Source of the DNA: Madurella fahalii
Lineage: Eukaryota > Ascomycota > Sordariomycetes > Sordariales
Direction: 5' to 3'
Assembly (NCBI GenBank): GCA_029876055.1
Contig: CM056875.1
Location: 868,001 to 932,000, forward strand
DNA: 64,000 nucleotides
Below the pieces are notes generated by a model. It made no database searches, was not told where the DNA came from, and worked only from the letters and a program-made list of their open reading frames with translations. The translations under genes were made by a program, and so were the position numbers. Below, one piece after another: positions 23,185 to 33,024 of this stretch (its first letter is position 1; each line of letters begins with the position of its first letter).

Positions 23185-23976
23185 GACGGGCGAATGCACT
23201 CGAATCCTTTCGCTGTTCAGGGACAATGCAAGGGTGGCTGGCGTCGGTTCTCGGTGACCTATCACTACTACTAGCCCACTAGTAACTACGCTCTACAGGC
23301 AGTTGAATTCGATGCCCGCTATTATATATGACACGTGAAGAAATAAGCTGTTTCAAGTTGTCGTTGCCCTTTTGCGATCATTACCGATTCCGCCCAAGCA
23401 AGCGTTCCCTGTGTGTAAGCGTAATACGCCGCAAATATTTTGTCCGTGGTCACGGATAATGAGCCATGCTCGGGATTCGAGAGTCGTAAGGATTGTCCAA
23501 ACGGCGCCGTCGGGGTTCAAGCCGCGGGTTTATGAACCGAATTCGGGCTTCAGAGAGAAAGGAGTCCCGAATCGGGAGTGCAGCCGGGAGGACAACCGGA
23601 GTACGCGGTGTATGGAACAAAGAACCCAGAGGGCTGAAAAAGGAGGGGTGGTAATATGCTGGACGCCGGAGTTAAGCCCCGGGGTTTAGATTAGCACCGT
23701 AGGCCAATGAATGGGGCACCCGATGCTCAAGCATCTCTCACTTGGCCGCGGAGAGCTGCAGTGCTCTGCTTTGTGTAACGTTCTGACGCTCTGTTTCTGT
23801 TGCACATCGGCATTTCTTAAGATATGGCTGGATGCAGCTATCAGAATATAGCCTCGTAACCAAAGAAAAGCCCATACCTGTATGGTACCTTAGGAGTAGG
23901 CAAAGCAAACACCACCAAGCTCGCGCAATTTCCCCGTAGGTTTACCACCGCAGAGGATGCCACCAATTTCTGCGTC
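23185..23976. other. Divergent promoter region
   Basis: 0.8 kb between the FAD oxidase (minus) and MFS transporter (plus). Contains GGTACCTTAGG at 23884-23894. No gene supported. Confidence 0.45.
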
Positions 23977-25888
23977 ATGTCGAACGAATCAGCAGCAGAT
24001 GACATCGACCTTGGCTCCGCGGGTTCTCCCGTGACGAGCAACCGCGCTGGTGAGGACGTGGTAGGCCAGGTTCAGACCAAAGGAACCAAGCTGCGGGCCC
24101 GCCTCCTCATGACGTCGCTATGTGTGAGTTCTCGCTGGCGTTCTCGTGCCATGGGAAGTGCTGACCTGTTCTGCTTCCGCAGATGGCTGTCTTCCTCGCT
24201 GCCCTCGACATCACTATCGTTTCGACGGCGTTGCCGACAATCTCGGACCACTTCCAGTCCACGTCCGGGTATACTTGGATTGGCTCTGCTTTCCTTCTCG
24301 CCGCCGCGGTCGTGGCGCCGAGTTGGGGCAAGTTCAGCGACATCTGGGGCAGGAAGGTGATCCTGTTGATAGCCACGGCGATATTCTTCCTCGGGAGCGC
24401 GCTCTGCGGTGCCGCAATTAGTCTCTCCATGTTGCTTGTAGGCAGGGCCATTCAGGGAGTCGGCGCGGGCGGTCTGCTGTCTCTGGTCAGCATCGTCGTC
24501 GGCGACCTCTACTCCCCAAGGTGAGTTTCCCAGTCATGCCTTTCCCCGACAATGAGTACCGTGGTTCTTTAGGACTGACCGGCTCTTGTCAGAGAACGTG
24601 GCAAATATTATGGAATTGTGGGCCTGGTATGGGCCGTAGCTTTCACGCTCGGGCCGCTCATGGGAGGCGCCTTCACGAGAGGTGTATCATGGAGGTGGTG
24701 TTTCTACATCAATCGTGGGTCATATCCGCTATCCCAACCGGCGTGCTTAGGAATAACCGTTGTGACACGACAGTGCCCATCTCAGGCCTCGCATTTACCA
24801 TGATTGTGTTCTTGCTCAGGCTTGAGACGCCCAAAACGCCCTTCGTTGCAGGCATCAAGGCCGTCGACTGGGTCGGCAGCTTGTCATTGATGGGCGGCAC
24901 GCTGATGTTCCTCCTCGGGCTTGAGCTAGGCGGCACCACGTACCCATGGAATTCGGCAACCGTCATCTGCCTGATTGTGTTTGGACTCGTCACGGTGATT
25001 CTGTTCATCGAGGTGGAGCGGGACTTTGCGCGGTATCCCATCGTCCCTGTTCATCTGTACTCCAGCGTGTCCAACTTTGCCATTTTTGCCGTCAACCTTC
25101 TCCACGGCATCGTTCTCACCCAAAACACCTACTTCCTCCCCCTCTACTGTCAGTCGGTTCTCGGGGCAGAGCCACTCCTCTCCGGGGTGTTGTTGCTTCC
25201 GTTCGCCGTGTCCATGTCGGTGGCCACAGTGGGGACCGGCGTTTATCTCAAGAAGACGGGCCGTTATCTCGACTGCATCCGCCTCGGTTTCGTTCTACTG
25301 GTCTTGGGCGTCGGGCTCTTCCATGACCTCCCCGCCTCGACGAATTGGCCAAAGATCATAATATATCAAATTATTTCCGGCTTTGGGATCGGGCTCAACT
25401 TCCAGCCTCCTCTCATCGCGCTGCAGAACAATGTCCCGGCGGAGGACAACGCTGCGGCAACAGCCTCGTTTGGTCTTGTCCGCAACGTCGCCAGCGCCAT
25501 CGGCGTGGTCATTGGGTCGGTAGCTTTTGCGAACAGGATGAACGACCAGGAGAACGAGCTCAGGGGTGCGCTGGGCGCTTCCACTGCCAACCTCTTTACC
25601 GGCAGTAACGCGCAGGCCAACGTCCTGCTCATCGGAACACTGCCGGACGGATCCCAACAGGGACTTGTCCGCGAGGTTTTCTGCGTTTCCCTGCGGAGCA
25701 TCTGGACTGTCGCCGTCTCTTTCGCGGGAGCGGCCTTGTTAATTAGTCTTCTTATCAAGCATAAGAATTTACAGAGCAAGCATGTGGAGGTAAAAACAGG
25801 CTTGGTCGGGGAAGAGGAGCGCAGGAAAATAGCGTTGGAGCAGAGAGCAGGCAAAAAACAGCCTAAGGCTGAATTGGCGTCCGCATGA
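23977..25888 (+). CDS. MFS drug:H+ antiporter (14-TM DHA2 type)
   Basis: Plasma-membrane or vesicle exporter, probably the cluster's efflux or self-protection pump. Model: join(23977..24123,24183..24520,24593..24714,24774..25888), 573 residues. Seen: a polar N-terminus, the first helix with the DHA2 signature FLAALDITIVSTALP, motif A region GKFSDIWGRK, motif C-like AIQGVGAGGLLSLVS, the YINLPISG loop formed across the last intron, and many further hydrophobic helices to a charged C-tail. The third splice junction is confirmed because it rebuilds the conserved Tyr-Ile-Asn-Leu-Pro-Ile. Substrate is not deducible from sequence. Position between the PKS and the tailoring block supports export of the cluster product. 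Confidence 0.92.
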
Positions 25889-26084
25889 GACTTCTTGTCA
25901 GTCACTAGATTAATTTCCACACAGATTGAAGCATGCACATCACTGCTTATGGAGTCTGGGTTCAATCATCACAGGCGAGTCCAAACGTTGCTGTGTCACA
26001 TAATACGATTTTATCAACTAGGTGTACTAAGTTATTCCATAAAGGTTCAAAAGTCATGGCTGTGACTCCACAACCTCAGTGCTC
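25889..26084. terminator. Convergent 3' ends
   Basis: 196 bp between the converging MFS and AflY-like genes, presumably holding both polyadenylation regions. No discrete signal is assigned. Confidence 0.35.
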
Positions 26085-27716
26085 TCACTCGTCCACATCG
26101 GGAACCCAGTCCCAGGACTTGTCGAGTCCGCCATAGAACACCCATCGCATCTGGTTTTTCGTCACCATCTCACCGCCCTGCCCTACCCGCTTGGTCATGG
26201 CCTGCGCAACCGCCTCGGGCATCCTGTGATGGCCGTCAGGCTCGAACGCCCTTTCGACCGAGTCCACGGCCATGTGCGCGATTTTGACAAAGTCCTTCTT
26301 GGCGATTGGGAACCCAGGTGCCGGCTCTCCCAGCTGCTCCAAGCTAAACATGGCCCGGACGAGCTTGGCCACGTGCCCTTCGTCCTTGTACACGACGGCT
26401 CGGTGGAACAGGTCCTCCCAGCCATCGCCCGCACGCTTCGGCACGTAGTCGGTGACCCGCTGCGGGTACAGCGGGGGGCACCCGCAGCCGGCGTACATGA
26501 CGGCGTCGATGCGCGCCGTGGCCTCGAGCAAGCGCGCCTTGTCCCCGTCCGAGAGCCAGTCCAGCGCCATGAAGGCCGGGTAGAACACGAACAGCGTGAC
26601 GGTGTGCAGGAGCACAAAGTCGATGGCTTCGCGCTTGCCCGGCCGCTGCGCCGCGCCCGTCATGTACGCGCACGTATGCATCATCTCGGCCATCCTGCGC
26701 TGCAACTCGTCTGGCGTGGCGGGGGTGTCGATGCGGAACCGGGCGAGGTAGGGCGCGAACTGCTCCCCCGACACACGCCGGAGCAAGCCGTCGGGGATCT
26801 TGTTAAAGGGGTCCGAGTGCTTGACGCCGGACGATATAGCGGGGTCCTGCGCGAGACTGTGGAGGATGTCGAGGAGAGGCGTTGGTGGTGGCAGTGCGGC
26901 GGGTGACCGGGACCGGATGTATTCCTCGGTGGGGAGGAGAACCTGCTTGGGCCAAGTGCCGTGGACGCACGCTGCCGCGAGAGCCTCGGCGACGAGGCTC
27001 GGTTGGTTGAATTCGAGCGCGCAGCCGAGGTGAATTATTGGGTGAACAAGGTCTGGTGGTTCGGGCGGGAGTTGTTAATAAGGGTCGATCCGTGTTGATG
27101 CCGGCGCAGGGCTTAGCTTCGTAGCAAGAGAGAAAAACGGCTTACCTGTGAACATGCGGCAAAAGATATCATCGGCCCGCTCGTCGCCCTTGAAGACGTA
27201 CTCCTTCACGACGGCTGGGACGCCCTTCTCGGTAATCTCGTCTTCAAAGAATCTCAGGAAGTCGTAGTAACATTCGTCCTTCCCAAGGCACTCTTTGAAG
27301 CGCACTGGGTCTCTGAGGTCGATGACATCTGATACTACAGGCTCCAGCGGCGCTTGGTAGGAGATGTTGTACTCCCACATGGCTTGGATTTCCTCCGGCG
27401 ACGCTCCCAGAGCCCAGAGGGCTAGAAGGTGGTGGACGATGTGGTCTAGATTGGGAACAAAGGTTAGTCCGTCCGGGGGGTAGTTTGGGGGTGGGGTGTT
27501 AGGGGGGGTGGCCGCGGGGGCATGTCTCCAGGCCGTCTTACTGTGTAAACCGCCATTAAACCTAGTGTGGTACAGGTCATGGTTAATTGTGAGCAGCTCC
27601 GATGCCCTTTTTGCGCTCTCCTCAGTGAGACCAGGGGCGTGTGTGTAGCCTGGAGTGGAGGAAGGGAAGAGCTGGATGGTTTTCACGTCTAGCTGTTGGT
27701 GGCCGTTTTTCTTCAT
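26085..27716 (-). CDS. Questin-oxidase/AflY-like Baeyer-Villiger-type oxidoreductase
   Basis: A member of the fungal family that includes AflY (HypA) and GedK, which take part in oxidative cleavage of anthraquinone rings in aflatoxin and geodin synthesis. Model: complement(join(26085..27052,27146..27445,27542..27716)), 480 residues. An in-frame ATG at 27752 would add 12. Seen: LTINHDLYHTRFNGGLH joined by splicing to NHIVHHLLALWALGAS, a histidine-rich family signature that only exists after intron removal, then LVHPIIHLGCALEFNQ and a C-terminal WVFYGGLDKSWDW. No flavin-binding motif is visible, as expected for this family. It heads a minus-strand block with an O-methyltransferase and an AflX-like protein, which suggests ring cleavage in this pathway. 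Substrate unproven. Confidence 0.88.
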
Positions 27717-27752
27717 GGCTGGGAGCAGCACGGGGCCAATCAGTACTGACAT

Positions 27753-29183
27753 GCGTCGTAAGATGGATTCGCGCAAGATAATAGCTGGTACGCAGGACAC
27801 GCACTTTTGTATCCTGCACCAAGACTCGAGCACTTGCCCAGCTGAACCTGATTTTGTTGCTGGGTCTGGGTGCTTAGCTTCTGTAGTCCTAGGCTTGGCT
27901 TTGAGACACCAGGTCCAAGGGTTGGGCGGAGCACGGGTACCGAGCGTGTGCGACACGAGCGTCTTCGGGTGCCGATCGCTCCCCGACCTTGCTGACATCA
28001 GCAGCAGAGGAAAAAAAGTCGTGAAACACTGAAAGGCTCGGTCAAATATCGTTTAGTGCTAGGAGCCGCCGAAGGCTGAGCCTTAAGTAATTAGCTCTAG
28101 CTAGGGCCTGTAGTTTGTTCTTTAGGCAACAGGGTCCAAGGTAGCAGGCCATACACGAAGGGTTCTAGGTTAGTTAATAAGCTCTAAACGCCTGCTAGAA
28201 TATAGGCTAGCCGCTCAGCTATGACTACCTGATTGTACAATAAGTAGGGCCGGCCTGGCCATTGCTCCTTAGACAGGATAATCGATTCAATACACCTTTT
28301 CTACACTTGTGCGGGCTCAATTGACGAGCTTCTTCTGTATATAAAGCGATCACTCTGACCAAAGAGAATCCGTCTGCATATGTTGTTTTGACCTTGTTTA
28401 GGCTACAGTGACCTAATTTGTATTGGTGTGTTGTCCGGTCTGTCTTGTCTATCTGGTCTGTCTGGCATTTGGCCGTCTTTGCCCTCCCCCTTGTTTTGAT
28501 GGGTAAGTGTGTGTAGATGTGTGTTTCCGCACCATTTCAATATAGCATTTTATTAGAAGAGTTGCGGGCTGGTAGGCCCATGGCATGCAAGTAGGACAAA
28601 TGGTGGATCTAAGAGCCTGTTTGCTGCGCATATAAATTACCTAAGGAAGCAGAATTTTGTAGCTATATGCAAATTGAGGAATAAAGTGGAGAAAAAGGGA
28701 TATAATTTGGAGTTAAGAACCTAAAGAAAACAGTAAGAAGGGTGTATTTAAATGGGAAGATGTTCATAGAAACATTGCGAATCGGAATTCGGGAGAAACG
28801 TGGTGTATATAGACAACAAGAAAATAAATAAAACAGGGTCAGATATTGTGTTATCATAATAGCCCGTCTCCAGGCTAAGTGTCCACTACGGTAGCGAACC
28901 TATGGTGCCCTCTTTCAACCCGGTAACTAAGACCCTCATCACCATCTGGTATGGAGCCTACCTGAACCTCCTATGTGGATAGTTTTGTCTTTTTCCCCTC
29001 GCAATATCGCGTCTTTTTCGAGTTTCTTTTTTGGTCAGGATCGTAGCAATATTCAACTTCCTCTGCACGAAGCAACACGCCGCGAATACCTCGAAGGCAA
29101 ACGGATGATGACCACTCTTTGCTACAATGAGGTGAGATTGCGGTCGGAACCTGAAGCTAGTAGGGAGTGCCTGGCGCCACGGT
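27753..29183. other. AT-rich spacer
   Basis: 1.4-kb gap between the AflY-like gene and the O-methyltransferase. From about 28050 to 28900 it is clearly AT-rich and rich in TAG/CTA/TTA words, unlike the flanking genes. No intact gene, terminal repeat or target duplication was found. It could be a decayed, RIP-mutated insertion or only a promoter region. Confidence 0.45.
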
Positions 29184-30666
29184 TCACTCCTCTCCCCCTG
29201 TCTCAGCGCTTAAAGTCACCTCCAAGACAGACATGGCACTCCCAAACGGCTGAACGACACCCGCCAGCTTCAACCTCGAACTGACCAAGCCGAGCAGGTA
29301 CTTCCAATCCTCGAGACCCCTCTCCTTGCTGTTAAAAGCCTGCATCATAGTCAAGTCCCTCGCCCTGGCAATGCGCTCAACCGACGGCGGCACCGAGCCC
29401 GGGTCCGGGAGCACCGTGTCCATGATCAGCAGCCGCGATCTCTCCACGTCCATCGCTGCTACGATGTGTCTCAGGATCTCGGCGGCTTTGCCATCGGGCC
29501 AGTCGTGCAGTATCATTCGCAAAAGGTAAATATCGGCGCCCCGCACCGGCTGCGGCTGTGTGAAGTCGTGGCCCTGGAAGGAGAGGCGGGAGGCGATCGA
29601 GGCGGGGAGCGCCTTGGCCGCGGCCTCGCGCCCGCTCTCCGCGTTGGCGGGTAGGTCCTGGACTATGAATGTGAGGTGGGGGAAGGCTTCGGCGAGCGCG
29701 ATCGCGGCGCTGCCAGTTGAGCCTCCGACCTTTCGGGCGGTAAAAGGACGGGGTTAGTGAGGAGTTGTGATTCCCCTGGGGGATCCCGACGGGAGGCACT
29801 CACATCAACGACGGTTCCTCTATCGGGAATCTCTCTCCATCTGAACCCCGACAAAAGGTGCTTGAGATGCATAGCGTCGCTGCTTCTCACGTTCTTCATG
29901 TAAGCGGCAAACTCGCGCATCTTGGCCTCGTCGCGCGAGATGTGGTCGAAAAAGGGCAGGTCGGTGTCGAAGGCGACGTTGTATGCCGTCTCGTTCGCGC
30001 GTACGGTGTCCGGCCCCCATCGCTGGTGCGCTGTCGCCATCTGCATGGCCATCGGGGCGGACCGGCTGCAGATGTACGTAGCGTAGGCGTATACGCCGTC
30101 GTTGCGGGCCAGCAGTGCCGAGACCGCGGAATGGGTGATGTGTTTGCCGTCATGTTGCTCACGGAAGAGAGCATTCGTCATGGCCATGCGGACTATGCTT
30201 TTGAGGCGTTGCTCCGGGACCCCGGCGGCGGCGGCGAGGTCTGCATAGCTGATAGGAACGCCGGTCACGGGAACAAGGTGGAAGATGTTGAATTTGCAGA
30301 GCCAATCGAGGCAGGAGATGTATTGAAACTGTGGGGGGGTGATGATTAGGTCAGGCTGTTGCATGTCTGGAAAGTCTTGGCCCTTCGACTTACGCTCGTC
30401 GTGAGATTGGGCAAGAACTCGCTAGGCCCGATTGCAAGCTGTAACATCTCGAGAGACGCCGAAATGAGCCTCTGGCGTGCCTGTTGGATGCCCTGCGGCG
30501 AGTCGTTGGGCAGGATGGCACTAGGCCCGTTGGCGTCGAGGGAGGGCTGAGGAAGATGGTTGGCATCCAGGTACTTGCTCACAATGCTAGCATTCTTGGT
30601 TATTTCCGAGCTCAGCTCCTCAAGAGGGAACTCCCTCCGGGGTGCACTGCTTGGGGGCTCGGACAT
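29184..30666 (-). CDS. O-methyltransferase, AflO/OmtB-like
   Basis: SAM-dependent class I O-methyltransferase (plant COMT-like fold, winged-helix N-terminal dimerisation domain), likely methylating a phenolic hydroxyl. Model: complement(join(29184..29729,29804..30328,30394..30666)), 447 residues. The first intron was set to end at CCCCCCCACAG (65 bp) because this joins EFLPNLTTS to FQYISCLDWL, the usual family spacing. Seen: SAM motif VVDVGGSTGSAAIAL rebuilt across the second intron, FIVQDLP, and the catalytic-base region LRMILHDWPD. It resembles the demethylsterigmatocystin 6-O-methyltransferase class by motif recall. It lies between the AflY-like and AflX-like genes on the same strand. The aromatic substrate is presumably made by the PKS. 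Confidence 0.9.
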
Positions 30667-31054
30667 CACGCTGAAAAGGAAGACGGAACGAGCAAGACGT
30701 GTACTGCGTTACCGTGTAGGGCAAGGCCCGTCCGATTCACCATGGGCTACTAATGTATACCCACATGACAATTGTGACTGCGCGTCCCCGGATCAACGCA
30801 ACTACTAGTATCGAAGCGATGTGGGTTCCGCAGTCAGTTGGCGTTCGGGAATGCGGCCTTCCCCCAACCGGTGCCCGAGAAGCCGGTTGGGTAGCACTCG
30901 GTCCCGCCTGTAACACGACCCAAACGAATCGGGATTTCTCCAAAACCCCGAGATGAGCAGCCACGCGCTATTCGGCTACCAAGCATCTTCCCTTTCTTCT
31001 TCGATATGCAAAGGCATACAGCGGCTATCGACATTCCGCTCGGATTTCGATCCT
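30667..31054. other. Intergenic spacer
   Basis: 388 bp between the AflX-like 3' end and the O-methyltransferase start (same strand). Likely promoter of the methyltransferase. No gene seen. Confidence 0.45.
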
Positions 31055-32008
31055 TCACAAACCCGCCGGTCCTAGTACTGTCCTCGCCCACTCCTCAACG
31101 CTCTGCCCTTTCCGTCCAATCAACCACTCCAGCTGAGTCGAGCTGCCCAACAGACCCCGGTGGTTGTAGTACAACAGCGTCCGCTGCAGCCCGTCTCTGA
31201 CCTCGGGGTCCGCCTTCTCCTCACTCCCAAACAGAATGTCCAGGTAGAATGCCACGGCTTCTTCGAATCCCTTATACCCGACCTCGACTTTCTTCCCCGC
31301 CACGCCGACGGCCCGTTCCACAAACTCGGTGTACGGCATCGGCGCCGGTGTCGACACCAGCTGGTAGGTCGCATAAAAGTGTCTCTCCCGCTCCTCGAGG
31401 ACCACCCTGGCCGCCTCGGATTGATCGCGCAGCGTCACAAACGACGTCGCAACCTCGGGCCGCCACGCCGATTTGTAGATAATGGTGCCGCCGGGGTCCT
31501 CCGCATCCCGCTGTCCCAGAACAGCCCCGAGCGGGAAGGCGTCCATGCGGAACCCCGGCTGGAGGATGGTATACGGGAGCCCGCTCTCCATCAGGGCTTC
31601 CTCGACCAGGCCCTTGCAGGCGTGGTTGGGCAGCTTGCGTATCTGGGGGCCGGCGATCGAGGAGAAGACGAAGTGCTTGATGGCGCCGGGGTTGCGCCGG
31701 TTCTCGGCGCCCGCCGCATCCACTACGCGCACCCCGAGATCGGCCTCGCGCGGGTGCAGGCTGGGACCAAAGTGGTAGATCACGTTCACGCCCTTGACCA
31801 GTTCCTCGACTGACTTGATGTCGTTGAGATCCGCCCTGACTATCTCGGCGCTAGGGAACTCGTCGGCGAGCCGGGTGGCTGACGCGTCGGAACGCACACC
31901 GAGGCGGATGTTCTTCCAGTTGGGCACGAGGATGGATAGGAGCGCGATGCTCTGCTTTCCTGCGCCCACCGTGAAGAGGAGTTTGTCTGAGGTAGGGTCC
32001 GCGGGCAT
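31055..32008 (-). CDS. AflX-like NmrA-family oxidoreductase
   Basis: NAD(P)-binding protein of the NmrA family, 317 residues, single exon, ATG at 32008. Closest remembered relative is AflX (OrdB), which works with AflY in converting versicolorin A towards demethylsterigmatocystin. Seen: N-terminal strand LLFTVGAGKQSIAL, where the usual GxxGxxG is one residue shorter and ends in Ser; HFVFSSIAGPQIRKL; NHACKGLVEEALMESG; and LPYTILQPGFRMDAFP, a segment very typical of AflX-like proteins. Its presence two genes from the AflY-like protein recreates the AflX/AflY pair. The altered dinucleotide turn may mean weak or different cofactor use. It marks the likely right edge of the cluster. Confidence 0.85.
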   Translation of the reverse strand: MPADPTSDKLLFTVGAGKQSIALLSILVPNWKNIRLGVRSDASATRLADEFPSAEIVRADLNDIKSVEELVKGVNVIYHFGPSLHPREADLGVRVVDAAGAENRRNPGAIKHFVFSSIAGPQIRKLPNHACKGLVEEALMESGLPYTILQPGFRMDAFPLGAVLGQRDAEDPGGTIIYKSAWRPEVATSFVTLRDQSEAARVVLEERERHFYATYQLVSTPAPMPYTEFVERAVGVAGKKVEVGYKGFEEAVAFYLDILFGSEEKADPEVRDGLQRTLLYYNHRGLLGSSTQLEWLIGRKGQSVEEWARTVLGPAGL

Positions 32009-33024
32009 CGTGATGGATCTTTAAATTGCGATTTTGACGCAGCATCTGGTGTGTTGGGCGGGTGAACCGGGCTTGGGCGTGCCATCGTTTCACTTCCTGT
32101 TAGCTGTGGCCGGGTTCGCGGAGTAATATACACTTGAATCGGGGTTTCCCGCTGAGGTACGGTAGGGTTAATATGAATCCCCGAATCTCAGGGACACCCG
32201 GGACGCATCCTTTGCTTCAGTTCGCCGCTACGGGAGCTGCTAAACCCGACTCCTATGTGACCCTCCATATCAGCACCCCGTAAGGTACGTACAGTACCTT
32301 GTTTTCTGGCATCAATCCCTGGTGGGTCTGTCAGTCGCATGCCCAAGGTACCTGAATCCGGCCTATCAGGGGGGCCTGGGGATTTGGTATCAATCTCCCG
32401 AAGGTGAAGTGACAGGGATGCGATTTGCCATGAGAAAATGCGGCCAGGCCAACACTACCTGGAATTAGGTGTGCCGAGGGGGCCAAGGCCCGCCACGGCC
32501 GCACGTTTCCCGTGGACACCATAATTAGCGATGGTTCCAAATGTTGGGTGGCCCCATATAAGTAGTGCTGAGGCTTGTTGTGGTTGTGGTTCATGATAAT
32601 TATTCATGCTACTTGCACGATAGTGTTATGACGCTCTCCGAACCCTCCAGTTACTCATGTTGTCTCTGACCTTGGATGATGAAATAGCGTGCAATGGATC
32701 GAAGAAGGACATCTAGGAAGGAATTGGGGAAGGGGGCTGGCTCAGCTACAGTCAAAAGTAGGGATTGTCCGGTATTTATAATTGGTAATGATTGCTGCTA
32801 TTGGTGGTCCGGGGGGTTGAAACTCGGATTCTAGTGGGTGAGGTAAGGGCGGGAAGTGTGGTCTAGGGATTATACGCGCGTCAGAGGGCGTCACTATCAG
32901 GATCAAGCAAGCCAAAGTTTAAACAAAGTGTCTTGCTAGCTACTGCTAGTAACTATCCACCTAGCATCAAAGCTCCTTGTGGTACACCGCCCGGATTTTC
33001 CAAGCACTAGCTCCTAAACTCTCT
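32009..33024. other. Intergenic spacer at the cluster's right edge
   Basis: 1.0 kb with no supported gene. It contains AAGGTACC at 32345-32352 and a TAAGGTACGTACAGTACCTT imperfect palindrome at 32281-32300. It separates the metabolite cluster from accessory genes. Confidence 0.45.

Noticed and set aside
26079..26906. 275-codon plus-strand open frame over the AflY-like last exon
   Set aside because: Antisense shadow. The minus frame joins exactly to two further exons and carries family signatures.
30356..30393. Alternative 38-bp first intron in the O-methyltransferase (acceptor AACAG)
   Set aside because: Too short for a usual fungal intron, and it inserts nine residues not expected between the two conserved helices; the 65-bp version is better.
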